DNA of 64,000 bases from Microbacterium sp. GCS4 (lineage in GTDB: Bacteria > Actinomycetota > Actinomycetes > Actinomycetales > Microbacteriaceae). A program made the translations under genes and the position numbers. Location: positions 62,001-126,000 of the forward strand of contig NZ_LGYE01000006.1 in NCBI RefSeq assembly GCF_001262495.1, in the 5' to 3' direction. The notes under the pieces are model-generated. The model was not told where the DNA came from and ran no database searches. It saw nothing but the letters and a program-made list of their open reading frames with translations. This document shows, piece after piece, positions 1 through 10,440 of the stretch (positions are counted from its first letter, which is position 1; each line of letters opens with the position of its first letter).

Positions 1-28
1 CGACCTGTCAAGGACGCAGAATGGACTC

Positions 29-445
29 ATGGAGTGGTGGACGATCGTCATCGCCGTGGTCGGCGGCGTGCTGCTGCTGTGGATCGCCCTCGTGGTCGCG
101 CTCCTGTTCGCCGCCCGGCGGACCGGCGACCGGACTCGCCTCGTCGACCTGCTGCGTCTCCTCCCCGACGTCGTGCGCCTTCTCCGGAGGCTCGTCTCCG
201 ACCGGTCCGTGCCGCGGAGCGTGCGCGTCACGCTCGTCGTCCTCCTGGCCTACCTTCTGCTGCCGATCGATCTCGTCCCGGACTTCATCCCGGTGCTGGG
301 CTACCTCGACGATGCGATCGTCGTCGCGATCGCCCTCCGATTCGTGACCGGACGCGCCGGCGCCGATGCGCTCGATCGCCACTGGCCCGGTACGCCCGAA
401 GGATTGCGCGCCCTCCGTTCGATCGTCGGCGTCCCCCGCACGTAG
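29..445 (+). CDS. DUF1232 / YkvA-family small membrane protein
   Basis: 138 aa. A hydrophobic helix spans about residues 5-28, followed by a basic stretch. The family core PIDLVPDFIPVLGYLDD lies at residues 79-95 and is the signature of DUF1232 (YkvA-like) proteins, whose biochemical role is not established. The protein is probably anchored in the inner membrane by its N-terminal helix, with a second hydrophobic segment around the core. The ATG at 29 is the first plausible start, but the upstream context is cut by the window edge, so the start is less certain than the identity. The gene converges on the allE operon, from which a hairpin separates it. Nothing links it functionally to purine catabolism. 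Confidence 0.85.
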   Translation: MEWWTIVIAVVGGVLLLWIALVVALLFAARRTGDRTRLVDLLRLLPDVVRLLRRLVSDRSVPRSVRVTLVVLLAYLLLPIDLVPDFIPVLGYLDDAIVVAIALRFVTGRAGADALDRHWPGTPEGLRALRSIVGVPRT

Positions 446-478
446 CGCACGCCGACAGACGCTCCCATCGAACGCGAA

Positions 479-507
479 GAGGCGCCACCCACCGGGGGTG
501 ACGCCTC
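479..507. terminator. Bidirectional terminator-like hairpin
   Basis: Inverted repeat GAGGCG-c-CACCC / GGGTG-a-CGCCTC with a short loop, in the 81-nt gap between two convergent genes (stops near 445 and 527). There is no strong T tract on either side, so this is an inferred GC-type terminator. Confidence 0.6.
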
Positions 508-526
508 CTCGACCGGTCGGGACCGC

Positions 527-1339
527 TCAGGTGAGACGGATCTGCCGGTTCATGTCCTTGTACAGCAGATAGCGGAAGGGCTCGGGACCGCCGGCGTAGC
601 AGGCCTGCGGGCAGAACGCGCGCAGCAGCATGTAGTCGCCCGCCTCGACCTCGACCCAGTCGTCGTTCAGGCGGTACACGCCCTTGCCCTGCAGCACGAA
701 CAGGCCGTGCTCCATGACGTGCGTCTCAGCGAACGGGATCGACCCGCCGGGCTGGAACGTGACGATGTTGACCTGCATGTCGTGCGCCAGGTCGCTCGCG
801 TCCGAGAAGCGCGTGGTCGCCCACACGTCGTCGGTGTCGGGCATCGAGACGGGCTCCACCTCCTGGTCGCTCGTCACGAAGGAGGCCGGGGCGTCGACGC
901 CCTCGAGCCACTCGTACGCCTTGCGGATCCAGTGGAAGCTCGTGACCTCGTCGCCCTCGTTCGCGAGAGACCAGACGGCGCCCGGCGCGAGGAACGCGTA
1001 GCCGCCTTCCTCCAGCACGTGCGTCTCACCCTCCAGCGTGAGGGTGAGGCGCCCGGTCGTGACGAAGACCACGCCCTCCACTCCGGCCTCCACCTCCGGC
1101 CGTGCCGCACCGCCGCCGGGGGCGATCTCGACGATCAGCTGCGAGAACGTCGTCGCCGAGCTCGGCGTCGGCCGGGCGATGATCCACGCGCGGGTGTCGG
1201 TGAACCCGGGCAGGCTGCTCGTGACGATGTCGCGCAGCACCCCCTTCGGGATGAACGTGTACGCGAGCTTCACGACCGCGCGGTCGGTCAGCAGGTCGGT
1301 CTGCGGGGGCAGTCCGCCTCTCGGGGTGTAGTACGACAT
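527..1339 (-). CDS. allE: (S)-ureidoglycine aminohydrolase (AllE-type bicupin)
   Basis: 270 aa, close to E. coli AllE (about 260 aa). The family is a cytosolic Mn-dependent bicupin that removes ammonia from (S)-ureidoglycine to give ureidoglycolate in allantoin breakdown. The N-terminal cupin (about residues 60-115) is followed by a C-terminal cupin containing ETHVMEHGLFVLQGKGVYRL and then GDYMLLRAFCPQACYAGG, the metal-binding and substrate region typical of AllE. The gene is last in a minus-strand operon: malic enzyme, malate synthase, DUF6986 protein, AllE. Its ATG overlaps the upstream TGA by one base (TGATG), which implies translational coupling. Neither the enzyme that makes ureidoglycine (allantoate amidohydrolase) nor the one that consumes ureidoglycolate is visible in this window. 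Confidence 0.9.
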   Translation of the reverse strand: MSYYTPRGGLPPQTDLLTDRAVVKLAYTFIPKGVLRDIVTSSLPGFTDTRAWIIARPTPSSATTFSQLIVEIAPGGGAARPEVEAGVEGVVFVTTGRLTLTLEGETHVLEEGGYAFLAPGAVWSLANEGDEVTSFHWIRKAYEWLEGVDAPASFVTSDQEVEPVSMPDTDDVWATTRFSDASDLAHDMQVNIVTFQPGGSIPFAETHVMEHGLFVLQGKGVYRLNDDWVEVEAGDYMLLRAFCPQACYAGGPEPFRYLLYKDMNRQIRLT

Positions 1340-2610
1340 CAGGCCTCCTGGGTCTGGAGTTTCGGGTGGGCGAGGCGCAGGAGGTCGCGGGGCGTCGCGC
1401 CGACGGCATCCGTCACCTCCGCCTCGGTGAGGGCGCCGCATTCGAGTCCGCGCACGACGAACCGGGCGAGCGCCCTGGCGGTCGCGGGCTCGTCCATGAT
1501 CGCGGCATCCGCGCCGTGCAGATAGGCGTCCAGCCGGCGCGCGGCGGCGGCGAAGCCCTCGCGGTAGAACGCGTACGTCGCCAGGTACCGGGTCGGCAGC
1601 TGCGACGCGTGCAGATCCCAGCCCTGGTAGTAGCCCCGCTCGAGCGAACGACGCACGAGCCGGGCATGCAGCCGCCAGGCGTCGAGGGAGTGAGCGGGAT
1701 CGCCGACCGGGATGACGTTGGTCGAGCCGTCGGACAGGCGCACGCCCGTCTCGGCGACCGCGACCTGCATGACCTGCTTGGCATGATCGGCCGCGGGATG
1801 CTCCATCGACTGGTACGCGGCGGAGATCTGCAGCGAGGCGCTGTAGTCGTAGGTGCCGTAGTGCAGCGCCGAGATCCGACCGGGTGCACGGTGCAGCAGC
1901 GTCGCGACGGGCACCGAGCCGTCGGCGGCGACGATCAGCTGCGGCGTCTCCATCTGCACCTCGAACCGCAGTCGGCCGGGAGCCAGCCCGAGGCGCTGCT
2001 CGAAGGTCTCGCACAGCGCCACCATGGCGTCGACCTGCGCGACCGTCGTCACCTTGGGCAGCGTCAGCACGAGCCCGTCCGGCAGCTCGCCGTGCGCCGC
2101 GAGCGTGGTCAGGAACAGGTCCAGGGTGCGGATGCCGCGACGCCGGGTCGGCGCCTCGAAGCACTTGAACCGGATGCCGATGAACGGAGGCGCCGTGCCG
2201 GTGGCGACGGCTTCGGCGACGCGCTGCGCCGCGAGCACGGCATCCGCATCCTCCTCCTCGTCGGGCCGTGCGCCGTAGCCGTCCTCGAAGTCGAGGCGCA
2301 GATCCTCGACCGGCTCAGCCGCGAGCTTCGCCTCGACGAGGGGTGCGAGGTCGGCGGCGAGATCCCCGAGCCCGACCGCCTCGGCGAGCGCGGCGACGCC
2401 ACCGGCGCCGGCCGCGGCAGCCGCGGCGTCCGCACCCAGCCGGGCGGCGAGATCCGGGGTGAACCGGTCGGCCGGCACGTACAGCGTGTGCACCGGCTGG
2501 CGGCTGCCGTCGTCGCCCGGGTACGCGGTCGCGAGCAGTTCGTCGGTCGCGGCCAGGCGCTCGTCGATGTCGGCGAGGTCGCTCTCGTTCAGCGTGTTCT
2601 CGGCCGGCAT
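1339..2610 (-). CDS. DUF6986 family protein, HpcH/HpaI aldolase-like fold
   Basis: 423 aa. Not a characterised enzyme as far as I can tell. Motifs of the HpcH/HpaI/CitE TIM-barrel superfamily are visible: LRLDFEDGYG near residue 120 (acidic metal-site region), IGIRFKCFE, RLRFEVQMETPQ (the superfamily metal-binding Glu region) and LHYGTYDYSA. Relatives in that superfamily make or break C-C bonds of oxo-acids and acyl-CoAs such as glyoxylate or pyruvate, often with Mg2+. The gene sits between malate synthase and AllE, with TGATG overlaps on both sides, so its product is made alongside a glyoxylate-condensing enzyme and an allantoin-pathway enzyme. A role in handling glyoxylate or a ureido intermediate is inference. 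The start is fixed by the overlap with the upstream stop. Confidence 0.75.
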   Translation of the reverse strand: MPAENTLNESDLADIDERLAATDELLATAYPGDDGSRQPVHTLYVPADRFTPDLAARLGADAAAAAAGAGGVAALAEAVGLGDLAADLAPLVEAKLAAEPVEDLRLDFEDGYGARPDEEEDADAVLAAQRVAEAVATGTAPPFIGIRFKCFEAPTRRRGIRTLDLFLTTLAAHGELPDGLVLTLPKVTTVAQVDAMVALCETFEQRLGLAPGRLRFEVQMETPQLIVAADGSVPVATLLHRAPGRISALHYGTYDYSASLQISAAYQSMEHPAADHAKQVMQVAVAETGVRLSDGSTNVIPVGDPAHSLDAWRLHARLVRRSLERGYYQGWDLHASQLPTRYLATYAFYREGFAAAARRLDAYLHGADAAIMDEPATARALARFVVRGLECGALTEAEVTDAVGATPRDLLRLAHPKLQTQEA

Positions 2611-4208
2611 CAGTCGACCAGCTCGTACGCGGGCGTGGTGAGGAAGTCGACGTACTCGTCGTCCAGGCACAGGTCGCGCACCAGGCGCGCCGCGGGCTCG
2701 TAGAACTTCGCGAACGATCCGGGGGCGACCTCGCCGCGGAGGCGTTCGACCTCCTCGGCGAGCACCGACTCGACGAGTTCCGGCGTCACCGTGCGGCCGG
2801 TGTCCGACAGCACGGTGCGGTTGCGCACCTGCTGCCACACCTGCGAGCGCGAGATCTCGGCCGTCGCGGCATCCTCCATGAGGTTGTGGATCGCCACAGC
2901 GCCGTTGCCGGACAGCCAGACCGCGGTGTACGCGATCGCGACGTAGAGGTTGGTGCGGAGCCCCGCCTCGGTCGCCGACCCCTCGGCGGAGAGGATGTCG
3001 AGCAGCTGGTCGGCCGTGACCGAGACGTCGTCGCGCAGCCGGTCGAGCTGGTTCGGCTTGTCGCCGAGGACTGCGTCGAAGACCTCCTGGCACACCGGCA
3101 CGAGGTCGGGGTGCGCGACCCACGAGCCGTCGAAGCCGTCGTCGGCCTCGCGGGTCTTGTCGGCGCGCACCTTGGCGATCGCGGCCTCCGTGACCTCGGG
3201 GTCGTTGCGGTTCGGGATGAAGGCGGCCATGCCGCCCATCGCGAACGCTCCGCGCCGGTGACACGTGCTCACGAGCAGCTCGGTGTACGCGCGCATGAAC
3301 GGCGCGGTCATGGCGACGCTCGCACGGTCGGGAAGGACGAAGTCCTCCCCCGCGTCGCGGAAGTACTTGATGATGCTGAACAGGTAGTCCCAGCGACCGG
3401 CGTTGAGACCGGAGGCGTGGTCGCGCAGCTCGTAGAGCATCTCGTCCATCTCGAAGGCCGCGGGGATCGTCTCGATGAGCATGGTCGCGCGGACGGTGCC
3501 GTGCGGGATGCCGAGCTCCTGCTGCGCGAACGTGAACACATCGTTCCACAGGCGGGCCTCGAGGTGGCTCTCCATCTTGGGCAGGTAGTAGAACGGGCCC
3601 TGTCCGGACTCCGCGAGCACGGCCGCGTTGTGGAAGAAGTGGAGGCCGAAGTCGACGAGCGCGCCGATCGCCGGCGCCCCGTCGATCTCGATGTGCCGCT
3701 CGGCCATGTGCCATCCGCGCGGACGCACCACGACGACCGCGAGCGGGGCGTCGTCGCGCAGACGGTACTCCTTGCCGCCGGAGGCGCTGAACGACAGCGT
3801 GCCGCGCGCCGCTCCGAACAGGTTTACCTGGGCGTCGATGACGTTGAACCAGTTCGGGGCCGCGGCGTCTTCGAGGTCGGCGAGCCAGACCTTCGCGCCG
3901 GAGTTGAGCGCGTTGATCGCCATCTTCGCCGGGGTGGCAGGACCGGTGATCTCGACGCGGCGGTCGCGAAGGGCCTCGGGCGCCTCGGCGACCTTCCAGT
4001 CGCCCGCGCGCACCTCGGCCGTGTCGGCACGGAAGTCGAGACGACCGGCAGCGGATGCCGCGGCGCGGTGCTCGACGCGGGCGGAGAGCAGCTCGTCGCG
4101 GGTGGAGCGGAAGCGCTCGTGCAGCTTCGCGAGGAAGTCGAGCGCCTCGGGCGTCAGGATATCCACGGCACGGGAGACGGTGGAGGGGGTGGTGACGATG
4201 GCGGACAC
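2610..4208 (-). CDS. aceB: Malate synthase A
   Basis: 532 aa, normal for isoform A (about 530-545 aa), which condenses glyoxylate with acetyl-CoA to malate. Conserved blocks seen in order: GPATPAKMAINALNSGAKVW, LADLEDAAAPNW, VVVRPRGWHM, YYLPKMESHLEARLWNDVF, LIETIPAAFEMDE (catalytic region), AFIPNRNDP and GFDGSWVAHPDLV. GTG at 4208 is chosen because AAGGAG lies 8 nt upstream; a GTG nine bases earlier overlaps that ribosome site. The gene begins just after the malic enzyme stop and ends in a TGATG overlap with the next gene. Placement in an allantoin operon indicates that it consumes glyoxylate from purine breakdown rather than, or as well as, serving the isocitrate shunt. No isocitrate lyase gene is present here. 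Confidence 0.95.
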   Translation of the reverse strand: MSAIVTTPSTVSRAVDILTPEALDFLAKLHERFRSTRDELLSARVEHRAAASAAGRLDFRADTAEVRAGDWKVAEAPEALRDRRVEITGPATPAKMAINALNSGAKVWLADLEDAAAPNWFNVIDAQVNLFGAARGTLSFSASGGKEYRLRDDAPLAVVVVRPRGWHMAERHIEIDGAPAIGALVDFGLHFFHNAAVLAESGQGPFYYLPKMESHLEARLWNDVFTFAQQELGIPHGTVRATMLIETIPAAFEMDEMLYELRDHASGLNAGRWDYLFSIIKYFRDAGEDFVLPDRASVAMTAPFMRAYTELLVSTCHRRGAFAMGGMAAFIPNRNDPEVTEAAIAKVRADKTREADDGFDGSWVAHPDLVPVCQEVFDAVLGDKPNQLDRLRDDVSVTADQLLDILSAEGSATEAGLRTNLYVAIAYTAVWLSGNGAVAIHNLMEDAATAEISRSQVWQQVRNRTVLSDTGRTVTPELVESVLAEEVERLRGEVAPGSFAKFYEPAARLVRDLCLDDEYVDFLTTPAYELVD

Positions 4209-4213
4209 GGTGG

Positions 4214-5614
4214 TCACTCCTTGCTGCTGGCGGTGGTCTCTGCGACGCGGACGATCGCCTCGGCGACCGCGCCGGCCACCAGAGGATCGAACACGCTGGG
4301 GATGATGAAGCTCGCGTTGAGCTCGTCCTCGCTCACCCGCGACGCGATGGCCTCGGCAGCTGCGACCAGCATAGGCGCGGTGATGTCGGAGACGCCCGCG
4401 TCGAGCAGTCCGCGGAACACACCGGGGAACGCGAGGACGTTGTTGATCTGGTTGGGGAAGTCGCTGCGCCCGGTCGCGACCACGGCCGCGTGCTGCGCCG
4501 CGACGATCGGGTCGACCTCGGGGGTCGGGTTCGCCATCGCGAAGACGATCGCCTGATCGGCCATGTTCGCGATGTCGCCGCCGTCGAGGATGTTCGGGGC
4601 GCTCACGCCGATGAAGACGTCGGCGCCGACCAGCACCTCCTTGAGCGTGCCGGTCACGCCGCGCGGGTTCGTGGTGGCGGCGAGCTCGCGGCGGTGGGCG
4701 TCGGTGTACTCGGCATCCGCGTGGATCGCGCCGTCGCGACCGCAGGCCACGATGTCGCGCGCACCCTCGGCGAGCAGGAGCTGCACGATCGCATTGCCCG
4801 CGGCGCCGACGCCCGAGACGACGATGCGGACGTCCTCGATGGTCTTGCCCACCACGCGCAGGGCGTTGTGGAGCGCGGCGAGCGTCACGATCGCGGTGCC
4901 GTGCTGGTCGTCGTGGAACACGGGGATGTCGAGCTCCTCGCGCAGCCGCGCCTCGATCTCGAAGCAGCGGGGCGCCGCGATGTCCTCGAGGTTGACGCCG
5001 CCGTAGACCGGGGCGATGGCCTTGACGATCGAGACGATCTCGTCGGTGTCGGTGGTGTCGAGGCACACGGGCCAGGCGTCGACGTCGGCGAACTGCTTGA
5101 ACAGCGCGGCCTTGCCCTCCATGACCGGCAGCGCGGCCTCGGGGCCGATGTCGCCGAGGCCGAGCACGGCGGTGCCGTCGGTCACCACTGCGATCGTGTT
5201 GCGCTTGACGGTGAGCTTGCGCGCCTTGCTCTTGTCCTCGGCGATCGCGAGACACACGCGGGCCACTCCGGGGGTGTACGCGCGGGAGAGGTCGTCGCGG
5301 TTGCGGAGAGGCACGCGCGGCACGACCTCGAGCTTGCCGCCGAGATGCATCAGGAAGGTGCGGTCGCTCAGGGCGCGGACCTCGACGCCGTCCAGTGAGT
5401 CCACCGCGTCGCGGACGACGTCGGCGTGCTCGGCATCCGCGGTGTTGCAGGTGAGGTCGACGACGATCGAGGCCGGGTGCGACTCCACCACATCGAGCGC
5501 CGTGACCGCGGCGCCGGCGGCGGCGGCCGCAGCGGCCAGCTCGCTCGTGACGCGGTGGTTCGAGGGGGCGTCGATCCGCAGGGTGATCGAGTTGCCGGGT
5601 CCGGGGTTCGCCAT
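4214..5614 (-). CDS. NAD(P)-dependent malic enzyme with N-terminal ACT domain
   Basis: 466 aa. Decarboxylates malate to pyruvate. Residues about 8-80 form an ACT-like regulatory domain ([11 protein letters not shown] onward). The malic N-terminal domain follows ([62 protein letters not shown]). The NAD-binding part carries [16 protein letters not shown] and later [10 protein letters not shown]. Cofactor preference cannot be read. First gene of a four-gene operon with malate synthase, DUF6986 and AllE. Together malate synthase and this enzyme carry glyoxylate plus acetyl-CoA to pyruvate, which the nearby AceE can return to acetyl-CoA. It is divergent from the IclR gene across a 139-nt regulatory gap. 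The start has GGAGGAACA directly upstream. Confidence 0.93.
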   Translation of the reverse strand: MANPGPGNSITLRIDAPSNHRVTSELAAAAAAAGAAVTALDVVESHPASIVVDLTCNTADAEHADVVRDAVDSLDGVEVRALSDRTFLMHLGGKLEVVPRVPLRNRDDLSRAYTPGVARVCLAIAEDKSKARKLTVKRNTIAVVTDGTAVLGLGDIGPEAALPVMEGKAALFKQFADVDAWPVCLDTTDTDEIVSIVKAIAPVYGGVNLEDIAAPRCFEIEARLREELDIPVFHDDQHGTAIVTLAALHNALRVVGKTIEDVRIVVSGVGAAGNAIVQLLLAEGARDIVACGRDGAIHADAEYTDAHRRELAATTNPRGVTGTLKEVLVGADVFIGVSAPNILDGGDIANMADQAIVFAMANPTPEVDPIVAAQHAAVVATGRSDFPNQINNVLAFPGVFRGLLDAGVSDITAPMLVAAAEAIASRVSEDELNASFIIPSVFDPLVAGAVAEAIVRVAETTASSKE

Positions 5615-5627
5615 TGTTCCTCCGTTA

Positions 5628-5663
5628 TTTCGTATCGTGGAGTCTATTATCTACTTTATGGAA
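5628..5663 (-). promoter_or_regulatory. Putative promoter and degenerate IclR-type operators for the malic enzyme operon
   Basis: Two imperfect 15-mers resemble the TTYCR-N5-YGRAA palindrome seen elsewhere in the cluster: TTTCGTATCGTGGAG (5628-5642) and ATCTACTTTATGGAA (5649-5663). Between them the minus strand reads TAGACT (5641-5646), a candidate -10 box; the same hexamer recurs at the CitE-like promoter. The sites are weaker than those at 10.4, 13.9 and 15.4 kb, and binding is inferred. The gap also holds the start region of the divergent IclR gene. Confidence 0.4.
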
Positions 5664-5753
5664 AGATAGCGCAAGCGTGCCGGACACGACGTCGCAGATT
5701 ATCGACAGCGACCTCTCGCATGATGGAATGATCGCGACCGAGGAGGGTTCCCC

Positions 5754-6521
5754 ATGGCCGAGAGCAAGACCCCGAAGAGCAGCGCCGGCGGCGTGCAGTC
5801 CGTGGAGCGGGTGTTCGAGCTCCTCGAACTCGTGACCGACGCGGGCGGCGATGTCACGCTGAGCGAGCTGGCCGCGTCGACCGACCTCCCGCTTCCCACG
5901 ATCCACCGCCTGCTGCGCACTCTCGTCGCCCTCGGCTACGCGCGACAGCTGCCCAACCGCCGCTACGCCCTCGGTCCGCGGCTCATCCGCATCGGCGAAG
6001 GCGCGTCCCGGCAGTTCGGCGCCCTGGCGCGCCCCCAGCTCAAGCGCCTGGTCGACGAACTCGGCGAGAGCGCCAACATGGCCGTGCTCGACGGCGACAT
6101 GGTCGTCTACGTCGCCCAGGTGCCCTCGCTGCACTCCATGCGGATGTTCACCGAGGTCGGCCGCCGCGCGCACCTTCACGACACCGGCGTCGGCAAGGCG
6201 ATCCTCGCCCAGCTGCCCGACGAGACCGTGCGCGGCATCGTCAGCCGGGCAGGCATGCCGACGCCGACCGAGCACAGCATCGGCGACGTCGACGCCCTGC
6301 TCGCCGAGCTCGACGTGATCCGCGAGCGCGGCTACGCTATCGACGACCAGGAGCAGGAGATCGGCGTCCGCTGCTTCTCGATGGCGGTCCCCGGAGCCCC
6401 GACCCCGACCGCGGTGTCGGTCTCCGGTCCGGTGTCGCGTGTCGACGAGGCCTTCGGCACCCGCGCGGTGCCACTGCTGCGCACCGCGGCCGCGGCCATC
6501 CGCGACGAGCTCGACGCGTAG
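5754..6521 (+). CDS. IclR-family transcriptional regulator (likely AllR-type)
   Basis: 255 aa. Winged helix-turn-helix at about residues 15-75 (GVQSVERVFELLELV, LSELAASTDLPLPTIHRLLRTL), followed by the IclR effector domain (about 85-250) with GKAILAQLPDE and GYAIDDQEQEIGVRCFSMAV, typical of the small-molecule pocket. In E. coli and Streptomyces, IclR-family AllR proteins repress allantoin genes and respond to glyoxylate or allantoin. The position here, divergent from a malic enzyme/malate synthase/AllE operon and next to uricase and allantoinase operons, supports the same role. The 15-bp palindromes at the surrounding promoters are its most likely targets. ATG at 5754 is preceded by GAGGAGGG. 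It converges with aceE. Confidence 0.85.
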   Translation: MAESKTPKSSAGGVQSVERVFELLELVTDAGGDVTLSELAASTDLPLPTIHRLLRTLVALGYARQLPNRRYALGPRLIRIGEGASRQFGALARPQLKRLVDELGESANMAVLDGDMVVYVAQVPSLHSMRMFTEVGRRAHLHDTGVGKAILAQLPDETVRGIVSRAGMPTPTEHSIGDVDALLAELDVIRERGYAIDDQEQEIGVRCFSMAVPGAPTPTAVSVSGPVSRVDEAFGTRAVPLLRTAAAAIRDELDA

Positions 6522-6583
6522 CCGCGGCCGCGCCGCGGCGGCATCCGTCGCCCCTCCGGCATCCCTGCTCTCTCTTGTTCTGA

Positions 6584-6646
6584 AGGAGATCTCACGTTCT
6601 GCAGGAGAAATCCTGAAGAACCCTCCTGCAGATCGTGAGATCTCCT
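6584..6646. repeat. Long inverted repeat in a convergent junction, shared with 57.5 kb
   Basis: Arms of 23 nt at 6585-6607 and 6623-6645 match with one mismatch, and the next outer base pair (6584/6646) also pairs. The loop is 15 nt. It lies between the converging IclR and aceE genes and could terminate both transcripts. The right arm GATCGTGAGATCTCCTGCA (6631-6649) recurs with one change at 57586-57604 in another convergent junction, so it may be a dispersed element rather than a simple terminator. Confidence 0.7.
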
Positions 6647-6675
6647 GCAGACCGGATGCAGCAGATCGGATGCCG

Positions 6676-9396
<2,721 letters not shown>

Positions 9397-9466
9397 GGTT
9401 GTCTCTTTCTTGTTAGATGGAGGGCATCGCCGCCGACATTCGGGCGGCGACGACGAAGGGGCGGGA

Positions 9467-10216
9467 ATGGGCGACGCGCGGATCGCTGTGGTGACGGGAG
9501 CAGGATCGGGAATCGGCCGGGCGGTGACGCGGGCACTGCTCGACGACGGATTCCTCGTCGCGCTGGCGGGGCGTCGCGAGGATGCGCTGCGGGAGGCCGC
9601 GTCCGAGCATCCGCACGCGCTCGTGGTGCCGACCGATGTGACCGTGCCCGCCGAGGTCGATGCGCTGTTCGACCGAGTCGTGGAGACGTGGGGTCGCGTG
9701 GACGTGCTGTTCAACAACGCGGGGGCCTTCGGCCCTGCGGCCTCTGCCGCGGACATCGACGTCGCGGACTGGGAGCGCACGATGGCGGTCAACGTCACGG
9801 GCGCGATGCTGTGCGCCGGCGCCGCGATGCGCGCGATGATCGCGCAGCGGCCGAGCGGCGGGCGGATCATCAACAACGGATCGATCTCGGCGCAGGTACC
9901 CCGCCCGAGCTCGGTCGCCTACGCCGTGAGCAAGCACGCCGTGACGGGCCTGACGCGCGCGATCGACCTCGACGGACGTCCCTACGGGATCACGTGCGGG
10001 CAGATCGACATCGGCAACGCCCGCACCGAGATCATGACCGACATCGGCGTCGGCTCGGGCGCACTGCAGGCGGACGGCACGCGACGGGTGGAGCCCACGT
10101 TCGACGTCGCGGATGCGGCTCAGGCCGTGCTGCTGATGGCGCGGCTGCCGGCGGAGGCGAACATCGCGAACCTCACGGTCACGGCATCGGGGATGCCGTA
10201 CGGAGGGCGCGGCTGA
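9467..10216 (+). CDS. SDR-family NAD(P)-dependent oxidoreductase
   Basis: 249 aa classical short-chain dehydrogenase. Rossmann motif [11 protein letters not shown] at about residues 10-20, NNAG ([10 protein letters not shown]), Ser of the active site in [14 protein letters not shown], and YAVSKHA with the catalytic Tyr and Lys. The substrate is unknown. ATG at 9467 follows GAAGGGGCGGGA. The gene is divergent from aceE (70-nt gap) and converges on the urate permease operon. A promoter-like element at 10356-10425 on the opposite strand points into its 3' end (separate entry), so antisense transcription over this gene is possible. No partner gene suggests a pathway. Confidence 0.9.
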   Translation: MGDARIAVVTGAGSGIGRAVTRALLDDGFLVALAGRREDALREAASEHPHALVVPTDVTVPAEVDALFDRVVETWGRVDVLFNNAGAFGPAASAADIDVADWERTMAVNVTGAMLCAGAAMRAMIAQRPSGGRIINNGSISAQVPRPSSVAYAVSKHAVTGLTRAIDLDGRPYGITCGQIDIGNARTEIMTDIGVGSGALQADGTRRVEPTFDVADAAQAVLLMARLPAEANIANLTVTASGMPYGGRG

Positions 10217-10355
10217 GGGGGCGAGTCCACCGGGCATCGCAGACCTCCTCGTGACGGGCGCAGCATCGGGTGCACAGGGTTCGGGGCGGGCTCGGTGCGT
10301 CAGTGGACGAGCCCGCCCCACGGAACGGCAGGCTTCCGGGCCACCGCACCTTTAG

Positions 10356-10425
10356 TTCCGCATAACGGAAGAATACTTTCACTAGACGTAACCAGTCTGC
10401 GGAGCGGCGTGAGGCTTTGTCAAGC
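10356..10425 (-). promoter_or_regulatory. Orphan copy of the uricase-operon promoter/operator, facing the SDR gene antisense
   Basis: TTCCGCATAACGGAA (10356-10370) is a perfect 15-bp palindrome. It is followed at identical offsets by the same blocks found at 13908-13977: TTTCA, CGTAA, AGTCTGCG (offset 38) and TTGTCAAGC (offset 61). By hand 43 of 70 positions are identical, in blocks. On the minus strand this reads TTGACA, 18 nt, CAGACT, then the palindrome. At 13.9 kb the element drives the OHCU decarboxylase operon. Here it lies in a convergent gap, downstream of both flanking genes, and its outward direction is antisense to the SDR gene. Confidence 0.6.
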
Positions 10426-10435
10426 CTCACGCCGC
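10404..10435. terminator. Perfect 14-bp stem-loop after the urate permease
   Basis: Arms at 10404-10417 and 10422-10435 pair perfectly with a 4-nt loop. It lies just beyond the permease stop (10441) and between convergent genes, so a bidirectional terminator is likely. The TTGTCAAGC block of the orphan promoter falls inside this hairpin. Confidence 0.75.
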
Positions 10436-10440
10436 ATGCG

